A DNA stretch of 64,000 nt, taken from Verrucomicrobiales bacterium (GTDB taxonomy: Bacteria > Verrucomicrobiota > Verrucomicrobiia > Verrucomicrobiales > DEV007). The translations under genes were made by a program, and so were the position numbers. Position 1 is the first letter of the stretch, and each line of letters begins with the position of its first letter. Shown piece after piece: positions 10,048-18,031 of this stretch. The stretch covers positions 1 to 64,000 of the forward strand of contig JAEUHH010000076.1 in NCBI GenBank assembly GCA_016795505.1, written 5' to 3'. The notes beneath the pieces were generated by a model. It saw nothing but the letters and a program-made list of their open reading frames with translations, was not told where the DNA came from and made no database searches.

Positions 10048-10139
10048 GCCGGAGGCATTACAGCCATTAGCCGGAGGTTGAGCGCAGCGACACCACCGGT
10101 CCATCCGCACGCATTCCGGGCATCCCGGAGGGATGCAAG
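10048..10139 (-). repeat. Interspersed multi-hairpin repeat, copy B (inverted)
   Basis: This is the reverse complement of the element at 1-97, with the same three hairpin blocks in reverse order and a few substitutions (for example GGAGGTTGAGCG where copy A predicts GGTGGTTGAGCG). It faces copy C, 31 bp away, so the two together form a large inverted structure in the 470-bp gene-free interval 9977-10446. Confidence 0.8.
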
Positions 10140-10170
10140 CCGGTTGCCATTCCGCCCGCAGCCTCGCACT

Positions 10171-10273
10171 CTGGCATCCCTCCGGGATGCTCGGTTTCCT
10201 TTCCCATTCTATCCGGTGGTGTCGTCGCTGCGCTCCTCAACCACCGGCTAACGGCTGTGATGCCTGCGGCATC
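10171..10273 (+). repeat. Interspersed multi-hairpin repeat, copy C
   Basis: This copy has the same orientation as copy A and starts with the same CTGGCATCCCTCCGGGATGC block. The central CCGGTGGT...ACCACCGG arms carry a small duplication in the loop (gtcgtcgctgcgctcctca). The rest of the interval 9977-10446 holds only copy B, the 22-bp tandem at 10321, and short sequence without a recognisable gene. Confidence 0.8.
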
Positions 10274-10320
10274 TTCTTGCTTTGAAACGCCCATTCGCGC
10301 CGACGAACCGTCTGAATCCC

Positions 10321-10390
10321 TTGCCTCTCCGATCAGACCCTGTTGCCTCTCCGATCAGACCCTGTTGCCTCTCCGATCAGACCCTGTTTG
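10321..10390 (+). repeat. 22-bp tandem repeat, three perfect units
   Basis: Three perfect 22-bp units occupy 10321-10342, 10343-10364 and 10365-10386. Each contains CTCCGATCAGACCCTG, and a partial fourth (TTTGATCG) follows. ACCCTG occurs at 10337, 10359 and 10381, exactly 22 bp apart. The array ends about 60 bp upstream of the start codon at 10447. It is the cleanest copy of the family. Confidence 0.9.
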
Positions 10391-10446
10391 ATCGTTCCAA
10401 ACGACCGCCCGATTTTGTAATCGCCGGTCTTCCGGGATTCGCTACC

Positions 10447-11145
10447 ATGGGCTCCGTCATGGATTCGTTCCCGTTGCCCTTCCTGCTCTTCGGAGGCTTC
10501 CTCGCCCTGGTTATCATCCTGGGCATCCACGGGCATTTGCAGGAAAAGAAGCGCCGGGAGGAACTGGCGCGCTTTGCCCTGGCCCGCCAGTGGACCTTCG
10601 ACCCGGATCGCGTGAGTGGCTACGACGCGCATTACCTGGAGTTCGATTTCCTCGACCGCGGCAGCAACCGCTACGCGCACAACATCCTCGCCGGCACGCA
10701 CAACGGCTACTCGTTGACCGCCTTCGATTACCACTACGAGACCCATTCGACCGATTCGAAGGGCAGGCGCCGGACGCATCACCACCGCTTCTCGGTGGCG
10801 ATCCTGGAGGCACATTTCGACCTGCGTCCTCTGGTGATCCGGCCGGAGGGCCTTTTTGACAAACTCTCGGCCGCCTTTGGCTGGGATGACATCGACTTCG
10901 AGAGCGCGGAGTTCAGCAGACGCTACCATGTCAGCTCACCGGACCGCCGGTGGGCCTACGATATCATCCACCAGCGCACCATGGAACTCCTGCTCGGCGC
11001 GCCGGCGTATGAGTTTCATTTCTCCGGCCGTCGCCTCGCCGTGAGGAGTGCGGGACGCTGGGAGCCGTGGGAGTTTGGCAAATCCATCGATCTCGGCGTG
11101 GCGGTGCTGGATGGCATCCCCGAGTTTGCGCGCCAGCCGGCGTGA
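10447..11145 (+). CDS. Membrane-anchored protein of unknown function, LemA neighbour
   Basis: This 232-residue protein has one N-terminal membrane helix (about 6-28, FPLPFLLFGGFLALVIILGI), then a charged linker and a cytosolic domain containing YDAHYLEFDFLDRGSNRYAHNI and an RWEPWEFGKSIDLGVAVLDG ending. The domain is reminiscent of the DUF3137-type proteins often encoded beside lemA, but I do not recognise it with certainty. An ATG at 10447 (MGSVMDSF) or 10459 (MDSF) is preferred. The reading frame is open further upstream only because it runs through the 22-bp repeats. LemA follows 42 bp later, which suggests a joint membrane or stress-related role. Confidence 0.65.
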   Translation: MGSVMDSFPLPFLLFGGFLALVIILGIHGHLQEKKRREELARFALARQWTFDPDRVSGYDAHYLEFDFLDRGSNRYAHNILAGTHNGYSLTAFDYHYETHSTDSKGRRRTHHHRFSVAILEAHFDLRPLVIRPEGLFDKLSAAFGWDDIDFESAEFSRRYHVSSPDRRWAYDIIHQRTMELLLGAPAYEFHFSGRRLAVRSAGRWEPWEFGKSIDLGVAVLDGIPEFARQPA

Positions 11146-11187
11146 ACGATCATCGCGACACAGCCACCCCTCCCCTTTCTCCCCGCC

Positions 11188-11760
11188 ATGGACAGCAACC
11201 CGCTTCTCTTCCTCGCCCTCTTCGGTGGCATCGGCCTGCTGGGCCTGCTCTGGGTCATCGGCACCTTCAACGGCTTTGTCCGGCTGCGGAATCACTGCCG
11301 CGAGTCGTGGTCGGACATCGATACGGAGCTGAAGCGCCGCCACGACCTGATCCCGAACCTGGTCTCGACGGTGAAAGCCTACGCCGCACACGAGCGCGAC
11401 ACGCTGGAGCGCGTCATCGCCGCCCGCGACCGCGCCGGTCTGGCCCATACATCAGTGCGGGAGCAGGCCCGCGACGAGGACGCCCTGAACCGCGAGGTCG
11501 GTCACCTCTTCGCCGTGGCCGAAGGCTATCCGGACCTGAAAGCCGACGCGAACTTCCTCCATCTCCAGCGGGAATTGGTCAACACCGAGGACCGCATCCA
11601 GGCGGCGAGGCGATTTTACAACGCCAACGTCCGGGACTTGAACAATCGTATCGAGATGTTTCCATCCAGCATGATTGCCGGCCTGATGCACGTGACCCCA
11701 TGGGACTATTTCGAGATTTCCGACCTTGCGGTGCGGGAGACGCCCTCCGTCTCGCTGTGA
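11188..11760 (+). CDS. lemA: LemA family membrane protein
   Basis: This 190-residue protein has the standard LemA plan: a short periplasmic N-terminus, one membrane helix (about 6-28), then a long alpha-helical domain. It contains the family block RNHCRESWSDIDTELKRRHD followed by LIPNLVSTVKAYAAHE, and the C-terminal ARRFYNANVRDLNNRIEMFPS. The LemA family function is not firmly defined; it is linked to the membrane and often co-occurs with DUF3137 or TPM-domain proteins. It lies 42 bp behind the unknown membrane protein and 7 bp before the next start, so this is a tight cluster. Confidence 0.93.
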   Translation: MDSNPLLFLALFGGIGLLGLLWVIGTFNGFVRLRNHCRESWSDIDTELKRRHDLIPNLVSTVKAYAAHERDTLERVIAARDRAGLAHTSVREQARDEDALNREVGHLFAVAEGYPDLKADANFLHLQRELVNTEDRIQAARRFYNANVRDLNNRIEMFPSSMIAGLMHVTPWDYFEISDLAVRETPSVSL

Positions 11761-11767
11761 TCGGCGC

Positions 11768-12832
11768 ATGAAAGTCGACACGCTCATCGTCGGCCAGGGG
11801 CTGGCCGGATCGCTGCTGGCTTGGGAGCTGATCTCACGGGGGCAGCGCGTCCTCGCGGTCGATCGCGACGAGCCGGTGACCTCATCAAAGATCGCCGCCG
11901 GCATCGTGACACCCATCACGGGCCAGCGGCTCGTGCCGACGTGGCGGCTGGATGAGTTTTGGCGTTATGCCATCGCCGCCTACCGGCGGGTGGAGATCGA
12001 GACGGGTGAGTGGCTTTTCCATCCCGTGCCGATCGCGCGCCTCCTCGCCGGCGGGACAGAGAAGCAGCGCTGGCAGCGACGCCTCGCCGAGAATGGCGGC
12101 AAACACCCGCGGGGTGCCCTGCCACTGACCATCGACGAGTCGATTTTCCGCGCCGGGGACGGTGGTTTCGAGATGCCGGGTGCCGGCTGGCTCGACGTGC
12201 CACGCTTCCTCGAAGCCACCCGCCAGCGCCTCCTGATGCGAAGCGGCTGGGTGGCGGCGGAGTTCGACGCGGACGAACTCGAGGTGATGCCCGGCGGGGT
12301 CCGGTGGCGGGGTGTCGCGGCCGAGCGGGTGATTTTTTGCCAGGGTTGGGAGGGCAACCGGAACCGCTTTTTTGACTGGGTGCCTTTCCGGAATGCCAAG
12401 GGCCACATACTCGACCTGTTGTGCCCCGGCGCGGCAATGGAGACCCGGATCGTGAACCGGGCCGGCTGGCTCTTGCCTCTGGGCGAAGGCCGGTTCCGCG
12501 CCGGCGCCACCTACGAGTGGCAGTTCGAGCCCGAGAATGCCACCCTCGCCACGGTGGCGGGCTGTCTGGAGGTGGAGTCGAAGCTGACCAACCTGCTGCG
12601 CGTGCCCTGGACGGTCGTCGGCCAGCAGGCGGCGGTGCGACCCGTGATCCGCGAGAGCCGCGCGCTGATCGGCCTGCATCCGGCGCCGGATCTGTGGGGA
12701 CGGGTCGGCTTTTTCAACGGACTCGGCTCGAAAGGCGTGCTGAACGGTCCCTTTTTCGCCCGCCAGTTCGCCTCCCACCTCGTCGAGGACACCCCCATCG
12801 AGGAGGCGGTCGATCTGCGGCGCAATTTTTGA
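11768..12832 (+). CDS. FAD-dependent oxidoreductase (DAO family)
   Basis: The 354-residue protein starts with a dinucleotide-binding fold, VDTLIVGQGLAGSLLAWELI (the expected GxGxxG pattern), followed by an acidic strand end VLAVDRDEP. The C-terminal GFFNGLGSKGVLNGPFFA block matches the end of D-amino-acid-oxidase-like flavoproteins. The substrate is not evident; glycine/D-amino-acid oxidase-like and MnmC-type flavoproteins share this fold. The next gene encodes an MnmM-like tRNA wobble-uridine methyltransferase, so a role in mnm5U formation is worth testing. The ATG at 11768 fits the N-terminal fold and leaves a 7-bp gap after lemA. Confidence 0.75.
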   Translation: MKVDTLIVGQGLAGSLLAWELISRGQRVLAVDRDEPVTSSKIAAGIVTPITGQRLVPTWRLDEFWRYAIAAYRRVEIETGEWLFHPVPIARLLAGGTEKQRWQRRLAENGGKHPRGALPLTIDESIFRAGDGGFEMPGAGWLDVPRFLEATRQRLLMRSGWVAAEFDADELEVMPGGVRWRGVAAERVIFCQGWEGNRNRFFDWVPFRNAKGHILDLLCPGAAMETRIVNRAGWLLPLGEGRFRAGATYEWQFEPENATLATVAGCLEVESKLTNLLRVPWTVVGQQAAVRPVIRESRALIGLHPAPDLWGRVGFFNGLGSKGVLNGPFFARQFASHLVEDTPIEEAVDLRRNF

Positions 12833-12836
12833 TGCC

Positions 12837-13466
12837 ATGATGCCGCCTTCGCCGCTACCCAACCGGCTTCCCCGCGCGACAGAACTCGCCCACGGGCTCA
12901 TCGCGACCCGCCTCGGCCCGGGCGCGATCGCCATCGATGCCACGGCGGGAAATGGTCACGACACGGTGTTTTTGGCCGACCGGGTGGGACCGGATGGCCG
13001 GGTGCATGCCTTTGACATCCAGGCGGCGGCGATCACAGTCACCCGCCAGCGCTGCGAGTCGGCCGGCGTCGCGGATCGGGTGCGACTCTGGCAGGCGTGC
13101 CATTCGCTGCTGGGTGAAGAGCTCCGCCAAGCGGGCGAAGCCACCGAGTCGGCGGGAGCCATCATGTTCAATCTTGGTTACCTGCCCGGGAGCGACAAAA
13201 GCTGCCTGACGCGAGCCGACACCACCCTCGCCGCCCTGCGCAAGGCCCTCGACTGGCTCGCGCCCGGCGGACTGCTCACCGTGGTGGCCTATCCGGGGCA
13301 TGCCGGGGGCGACGAGGAGACCGCCGCCGTGGAGACGTGGTCCGCTGGTCTCGATCAGGCGGCTTTTGCTGTCGCCACCTACCGCTTTCTCAATCAAACC
13401 AACCCGCCGCCGCGCCTCGTCGCCGTGGAACGGCGCTTGCCGGATCCCGCATCCCGGACTAAATAA
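12837..13466 (+). CDS. MnmM/YtqB-like class I SAM-dependent RNA methyltransferase
   Basis: The protein is 209 residues. Motif I is [17 protein letters not shown] (about 31-47), followed by VHAFDIQ, and the family-specific [14 protein letters not shown] segment (about 105-118) is a near match to the NLGYLPGGDK signature of the YtqB (MnmM, rRNA_methylase PF06962) family. In Bacillus the family methylates 5-aminomethyl-uridine at the tRNA wobble position. The gene starts 4 bp after the oxidoreductase stop and is probably translationally coupled to it. Two adjacent ATGs (12837 and 12840) are possible. Confidence 0.85.
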   Translation: MMPPSPLPNRLPRATELAHGLIATRLGPGAIAIDATAGNGHDTVFLADRVGPDGRVHAFDIQAAAITVTRQRCESAGVADRVRLWQACHSLLGEELRQAGEATESAGAIMFNLGYLPGSDKSCLTRADTTLAALRKALDWLAPGGLLTVVAYPGHAGGDEETAAVETWSAGLDQAAFAVATYRFLNQTNPPPRLVAVERRLPDPASRTK

Positions 13467-13495
13467 GCGGCTCCGATATTTCCTCCCCTTTTCCC

Positions 13496-14476
13496 ATGAA
13501 GATCCTCGTCACCGGCGGCGCCGGCTACATCGGCAGTGTCACCACCGAAGTCCTCATCCGGAGCGGCTACGAGGTGGTGGTGCTCGACAACCTGTTCCAG
13601 GGACACCGCGAAGCCGTTCACCCCGATGCCGCTTTCGTCGAAGTCGACCTCGCGGACAAAGCCGCGGTGGAAGCCGTGCTGAGAGATCACCGACCGCGGG
13701 GAATCATGCATTTCGCCTCAAAGACCCTCGTGGGCGAGTCGATGGAGCACCCCTTCCGCTATCTCGGGGAAAATGTGCGCAATGCCCTGAATCTGCTCGA
13801 AGCCGCCGTCGACCACGGGGTCGAGCGCTTCATTCTCTCCTCTACCGCCAACTTGTTCGACAAACCCGAGCGCATGCCGATCGCGGAGACCGAACGCATC
13901 GAGCCGGGCAGCCCCTACGGCGAATCGAAGTACCTCATCGAGCGCATCCTGCACTGGCTGCAGGTGACCAAGGGACTCCGCTATGCCGCACTCCGCTATT
14001 TCAATGCCGCCGGCGCCACCGCCGAGCGGGGCGAAGACCACAGCCCGGAGATGCACCTGATCCCCCTGGTCCTGCAGGTCGCACTGGGTCAGCGGCAGGC
14101 CATCCGCATTTTTGGCGATGACTATCCCACGCCCGATGGCACCTGCGTGCGCGACTACATCCACATCGCCGACCTCGCGCGGGCTCACATCCTCGCCTTC
14201 GAAGCCCTCGCCGACCGGCCCGTGCTGCGGTACAACCTGGGAAATGGCAACGGCTTCAGCGTGCGCGAAGTCATCGAGACCGCCCGGCGCATCACCGGCC
14301 ACGAGATCCCCGCCATCGTCGATCCGAGACGCCCCGGCGACCCGGCCACTCTGGTCGCCGACAGCACCGGGATTCGCCGGGATCTGGGCTGGGAACCCGC
14401 CTACCCGACCCTCGAGTCGATCGTTCAGAGCGCATGGGACTGGCACCGCCGCCACCCGAACGGCTACGCGGGCTGA
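13496..14476 (+). CDS. galE: UDP-glucose 4-epimerase (extended SDR)
   Basis: This 326-residue extended short-chain dehydrogenase carries the NAD-binding TGGAGYIGS at residues 6-14, the [11 protein letters not shown] strand with the catalytic serine/threonine region, the YGESK catalytic Tyr-Lys pair, and the LRYFNAAGA motif. The C-terminal half has [15 protein letters not shown] and [15 protein letters not shown], diagnostic of GalE. The reaction interconverts UDP-glucose and UDP-galactose for polysaccharide synthesis. It starts 29 bp after the methyltransferase, with a CCCCTTTTCCC leader and no Shine-Dalgarno sequence. Confidence 0.92.
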   Translation: MKILVTGGAGYIGSVTTEVLIRSGYEVVVLDNLFQGHREAVHPDAAFVEVDLADKAAVEAVLRDHRPRGIMHFASKTLVGESMEHPFRYLGENVRNALNLLEAAVDHGVERFILSSTANLFDKPERMPIAETERIEPGSPYGESKYLIERILHWLQVTKGLRYAALRYFNAAGATAERGEDHSPEMHLIPLVLQVALGQRQAIRIFGDDYPTPDGTCVRDYIHIADLARAHILAFEALADRPVLRYNLGNGNGFSVREVIETARRITGHEIPAIVDPRRPGDPATLVADSTGIRRDLGWEPAYPTLESIVQSAWDWHRRHPNGYAG

Positions 14477-14512
14477 CCGAACGGCGGCCAGCCGCCTCCG
14501 CCCGTCACGCCG

Positions 14513-14914
14513 TCACCAGGCGGCGTGGTTTTTCGGCGAATGGCCCTCTTCGCTGCAACTCATGTAGAGTTCCCCGACCTGCGGGAGGATATTTCCACGA
14601 AACGTGTAGACTCCATTGGCCGGGCAACGGGGCTCGATGGGAATGAACTTGTCGGAGCCGAAAATCTCGCCCTTCAGATTGTCCACCGCATTTCCCGGCA
14701 CCAGTTGGTGAAGATTGCCGTAGGCCCGCACCGCCTTTTGGACGGAAGCCAGATTCTGCAGGCACACCGCCCGGTCGGCGCCCTTCAGATAGGCCTGGGT
14801 GCCGATGAACAGGATGCCAACGAGCGAAAGCAACACTGCCAGCACCAGGGTCACCTCAACCAGAGTGTACCCGAAGTGCCGGTGCAGATAGGAGGACGAC
14901 CGGAAACGCAACAT
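14513..14914 (-). CDS. Prepilin-like type IV pilin/pseudopilin protein
   Basis: The product is about 133 residues. A basic leader (MLRFRSSSYLHRHFG) is followed by a prepilin peptidase site, G|YTLVEVTLVLAVLLSLVG, with glutamate at the fifth position of the mature protein and a hydrophobic helix of about 20 residues. Only a short globular part follows, with four cysteines in all. Proteins like this are minor pilins or type II secretion pseudopilins, processed by PilD. The ATG at 14914 is preferred; one six codons upstream at 14932 is possible. The gene converges with galE, and no other pilus gene is adjacent. Confidence 0.8.
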   Translation of the reverse strand: MLRFRSSSYLHRHFGYTLVEVTLVLAVLLSLVGILFIGTQAYLKGADRAVCLQNLASVQKAVRAYGNLHQLVPGNAVDNLKGEIFGSDKFIPIEPRCPANGVYTFRGNILPQVGELYMSCSEEGHSPKNHAAW

Positions 14915-15093
14915 GGTAGGGTAACAAAGCATAAAAACCGTAATTTCTATAATTAAATTTCGAAAAATGCCGCATTTTTTGCCATCCTACGGTTCTGCTG
15001 GCGCGAGCCCCGCTTCAGTGGCGCCCGACCGGATCTTGATCGATAGTGCCGTTTCCTCCACTCAAACCGCCTCCCGGCTTTTTCCCTTTGCCC
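14915..15093. promoter_or_regulatory. AT-rich divergent promoter interval
   Basis: This intergenic stretch between the pilin-like gene (minus) and the PHP phosphatase gene (plus) contains an unusually AT-rich block at 14925-14980 in otherwise GC-rich DNA, with ATAAAAACCGTAATTTCTAT and AATTAAATTT. It probably holds the promoter of the pilin gene and perhaps a divergent one. I could not assign exact -35/-10 boxes. Confidence 0.4.
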
Positions 15094-15945
15094 ATGTCCG
15101 CCACCGAGCCCCAGCGCCTCTTTTTCGACAGCCACATGCACACGCCCCTCTGCAAACACGCCGAGGGACATCCGGCGGAGTATGCCGAGCAGGGATGGCG
15201 GGCGGGTTTGGCCGGCATTGTGATGACCTGCCACAGCCCCATGCCCGACGGCTTTTCCCATCGCGTCCGCATGGACCCGTCGGAGTTCGACGACTATGTG
15301 GCGCTCGTCGCCGAGGGGGCCGACGAGGCACCGGAGGGCTTCACGGTGCGGCTTGGCCTCGAGAGCGATTTTTTTCCCGGCATGGAGGAGTGGCTGTCGG
15401 AGCTGCACCGCCGCGCCGAATTTCACTACATCCTCGGTAGCGTCCACTGGCATATCCCCGAATACCTCGACGCCTTCTGGACCGGCGACACCCTGGCTTT
15501 CCGCCGCCAATATTTCTGGCACCTGGCCGAGTCTGCGGAATCCGGCCTCTTCGACTGCCTTTCCCACCCCGACCTGATCAAGAATGCCGTCGCCGAGGAG
15601 TGGGACTTCGCCCAGGTCCGCCCCATCGTGGCCGAGACCCTCGACCGGATCGCCCGCACCGGCGTGGCCATGGAGCTGAACACGTCCGGCCTCTACAAGG
15701 CCACTCCCGAGATGAATCCCGGCCCGGAGATGCTCCGCATGATCGCCGAGCGTGACATACCCATCGTCCTCGGCTCCGACTCGCACGTGCCGGGTCGCGT
15801 CGGCGACCAGTTCCCCGTCGCCCTGGACATCCTCGAAGAAGCGGGATTCACCACCGTCTCCCTTTTCGAGCACCGCCGCCGCCGCGACCTGCCCATCGCC
15901 CTCGTTCGCGAAAGCCTGCTCGCCCACGCGCTCCAGCCGGCTTGA
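15094..15945 (+). CDS. PHP-domain phosphatase, histidinol-phosphatase (HisK/HisJ) type
   Basis: This 283-residue PHP superfamily enzyme has the metal-binding motif DSHMHTPLCKHAEG at the start, MTCHSP, GLESDFFPG, GSVHWH, DCLSHPDLI, and GSDSHVPGRVGD near the end. All the expected His/Asp metal ligands are present. The closest plan is histidinol-phosphate phosphatase of the HisK type, the penultimate step of histidine synthesis, although related PHP phosphatases cannot be excluded. No his genes adjoin it. The ATG at 15094 (MSATEPQ) is chosen over an upstream in-frame ATG at 15046 because it leaves the usual N-terminus and follows the leader TTTTTCCCTTTGCCC. Confidence 0.82.
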   Translation: MSATEPQRLFFDSHMHTPLCKHAEGHPAEYAEQGWRAGLAGIVMTCHSPMPDGFSHRVRMDPSEFDDYVALVAEGADEAPEGFTVRLGLESDFFPGMEEWLSELHRRAEFHYILGSVHWHIPEYLDAFWTGDTLAFRRQYFWHLAESAESGLFDCLSHPDLIKNAVAEEWDFAQVRPIVAETLDRIARTGVAMELNTSGLYKATPEMNPGPEMLRMIAERDIPIVLGSDSHVPGRVGDQFPVALDILEEAGFTTVSLFEHRRRRDLPIALVRESLLAHALQPA

Positions 15946-15960
15946 AGAAAAGCGGCCGCC

Positions 15961-16746
15961 TCACAGCTTCACCGACCGCGTCGCCATAAACAGCGGCATC
16001 CAGCGGTGCAGCGCGCTCGACTCCTCGTCCCAGCCATCCTCATAGAGTCCCGTGATCGCCAGGCCGGCATCGCACTGCCCACCGAGCTGATCCTCCAGAC
16101 TGTGGCTGAACTCCAGCGTCAACTCGGCGTCCAGTTGTTCCTCCAGCATTTCCCCGTCCATGTCCTTGATGTCCGAGTAGGGCAGCGGATGGATCACTCT
16201 CAGCTCACCGGTCTCCTCGGCCAGCCGGTGATCGAACAGGAAAAAGCACGGATTCATCACCCCCGTCAGCAACCGGCCTCCCGGACGGAGCACGCGGGCG
16301 CACTCCCGCCAGATCGGCCGCACTGCCTCGGCAAAGACATTCGACACCGGATTGAAAATCAGGTCGAACGACCCGTCGGCAAAGCGACCCAGATTCGCCA
16401 TGTCGCCCTGCTCCACGGACACACTCAGCCCGTGTCGCGCCGCGGTATCGAGATCCTTTTCCAACTGGATGTCCGAGGCATCGAACGACGTCACCCGCGC
16501 ACCAGCCGCCGCAAAGATCGGCACCTGCTGTCCGCCTCCCGACGCCAAAGCCAGCAAGTCGACGCCATCCAGCCGCGGCTGCGACGGGAACCAGTCCGCC
16601 GGAACCGCCCGGTTCGGCGTCAGCCTCACCTCCCAGTCTCCCGCCAGCGCCCGTTCGATCACCTCGTCGGGATACGGCGTGCTCCAGCGGCATCCCTCGG
16701 CCGATTGCAGGTTCCAGGCGTGGCGGTTGTAGTCGTGGATATTCAT
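15961..16746 (-). CDS. Class I SAM-dependent methyltransferase
   Basis: The product is 261 residues. Motif I is read as LLALASGGGQQVPIFAAAGA, followed by VTSFDASDIQLEKD, GDMANLGRFADGSFDLIFNP, and the post-III PGGRLLTGVMNPC. This is the SAM-binding half of a class I methyltransferase with a C-terminal substrate region rich in acidic residues. The substrate is unknown. The ATG at 16746 (MNIHDYNRHAWN) gives a family-like N-terminus. The gene lies 63 bp behind the AttH-like gene in the same direction, so it may be the last gene of the ABC/AttH operon. Confidence 0.8.
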   Translation of the reverse strand: MNIHDYNRHAWNLQSAEGCRWSTPYPDEVIERALAGDWEVRLTPNRAVPADWFPSQPRLDGVDLLALASGGGQQVPIFAAAGARVTSFDASDIQLEKDLDTAARHGLSVSVEQGDMANLGRFADGSFDLIFNPVSNVFAEAVRPIWRECARVLRPGGRLLTGVMNPCFFLFDHRLAEETGELRVIHPLPYSDIKDMDGEMLEEQLDAELTLEFSHSLEDQLGGQCDAGLAITGLYEDGWDEESSALHRWMPLFMATRSVKL

Positions 16747-16809
16747 GGCGATGGCACCGATAGCCCGGCACCCGGTCGATTGCCATCGCCAACTGCCCAA
16801 GCGCCGCCG

Positions 16810-17970
16810 TCAGTCGCCCCGCAGCCGCTTCTGCAGGTCGTCTCCCGTATAGCCCGTGAGTTCCAGGTAGGCGCGTCCGACTTCGCCACCGGCCTCATCG
16901 AGCACGTCGCATGCCCCCTCCCAGTAAGCCACTCCACCCAGGCCGCCCGTCATCTCCTGCGCCTCCATCACCGGTCTCAGGGAAAAACGTCGTTCCTTGC
17001 CGCTGGTGGGATCGATGGAGCCGAAGCGCGGCCGGATCGGATAGCGCCCACCCGTCTCGGGGCTTTCCCAGATCCCTCCCGGCTCCCACTCGAATTCACC
17101 AGCATAGCGGTGCGCGACACGACCGTCCGTTTCGATCCAAGCCAGTGTCGAATGCTGGTCGGGCGAGCCATCCGGCTTTCTCAACACGTAAGCCATCAGT
17201 TCGCGCCCGTCGTCAAACTGCACGCTCACCCAGTCCCAGCCCACCTGTTCCCGGCCCAGTTGCGAGCTGGACACCTCGTGATCCATCCACAGGCTGCCCG
17301 TCACCTCCAGGTCGCGGCCATCGATCCGCAGCAGCCCCCTGGCCTTGAGACGCGGAAACGTCACATACAGGCTCACCGCCGCCGGTTCGTCGCCCTTGCG
17401 CGAGACGCCGTCGCGGCCGAAACGCACCGCTGGCTTCGCCGTCTCCAGGACCAGGTCCACGGCGGCCTCGCTTCTCACTCCCCCCATCAACCGCATCGAA
17501 CCGTGATCCTCCAGACTGCCCAATCCACTCAGCCGCTTCAGCGACCAGTTGCCATTCCACAATTCCAGATCGCCCACCCGGGCCCCCGCATCCCACCCCT
17601 GCCGGTTCAGCCGTTCCTCGTGCAGAAATCGCCCGCCCGCCACGTCCGTCACTGCAAAATGGGCCAGATAGAGCTGGCTGTCGCCAAAGGCCGCATTCGC
17701 ATCGTCTAACACGGGCCGCTGGGCCAATCGGAAAAAAATCGCCTGCATCCCGAAGCGACGCCCGCCCGCGAACAGGTGTCCCGTCAGATACCACCACTCG
17801 ATCCGATGATCCGGATGGCTCCCATGAACCGCCGGAAACGCCAACTCCCCACCCGCCTGCGGAATCCGGAAGCCATCAGCGGTGCGCTCCGCACCTGCGA
17901 GGGGACGAAACGCGCAGGTAAGCCCGGCGGCGATCAGCGAGCGTCGGGTGAGTCGATGAGACAGGGTCAT
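16810..17970 (-). CDS. AttH/CrtC-like lipocalin-domain protein with Tat-type leader
   Basis: The 386-residue protein begins with a Tat-like signal (RLTRRSLIAAGLTCAFRPLA). The body carries the DHRIEWWYLTGHLF block and YLAHFAVTD, then GSLWMDHEVSSSQ and GWDWVSVQFDDGRELM, the signature segments of the double-lipocalin AttH/carotenoid 1,2-hydratase (CrtC-like) family. Such proteins are commonly encoded behind an ATPase and FtsX-like permease pair, exactly as here. A role in exporting or handling a lipophilic molecule at the envelope is inferred; carotenoid hydration is not implied. The first codons, ATG ACC CTG TCT CAT CGA, are formed by a unit of the 22-bp repeat family. Confidence 0.82.
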   Translation of the reverse strand: MTLSHRLTRRSLIAAGLTCAFRPLAGAERTADGFRIPQAGGELAFPAVHGSHPDHRIEWWYLTGHLFAGGRRFGMQAIFFRLAQRPVLDDANAAFGDSQLYLAHFAVTDVAGGRFLHEERLNRQGWDAGARVGDLELWNGNWSLKRLSGLGSLEDHGSMRLMGGVRSEAAVDLVLETAKPAVRFGRDGVSRKGDEPAAVSLYVTFPRLKARGLLRIDGRDLEVTGSLWMDHEVSSSQLGREQVGWDWVSVQFDDGRELMAYVLRKPDGSPDQHSTLAWIETDGRVAHRYAGEFEWEPGGIWESPETGGRYPIRPRFGSIDPTSGKERRFSLRPVMEAQEMTGGLGGVAYWEGACDVLDEAGGEVGRAYLELTGYTGDDLQKRLRGD

Positions 17971-18018
17971 ATCGTCGGTGCAACAGGGTTGGATCGGAGA
18001 TCAAACAGGGTATCATCG
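17962..18018 (-). repeat. 22-bp phased repeat, three units overlapping a start codon
   Basis: On the minus strand three units occur with ACCCTG exactly 22 bp apart (complement CAGGGT at 17962, 17984 and 18006). The distal unit reads CCGATGATACCCTG then TTTGATCT, and the middle one CCGATCCAACCCTG. The proximal unit contains the start codon of the AttH-like gene. Confidence 0.85.
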
Positions 18019-18031
18019 GAAATCCGCCGGA

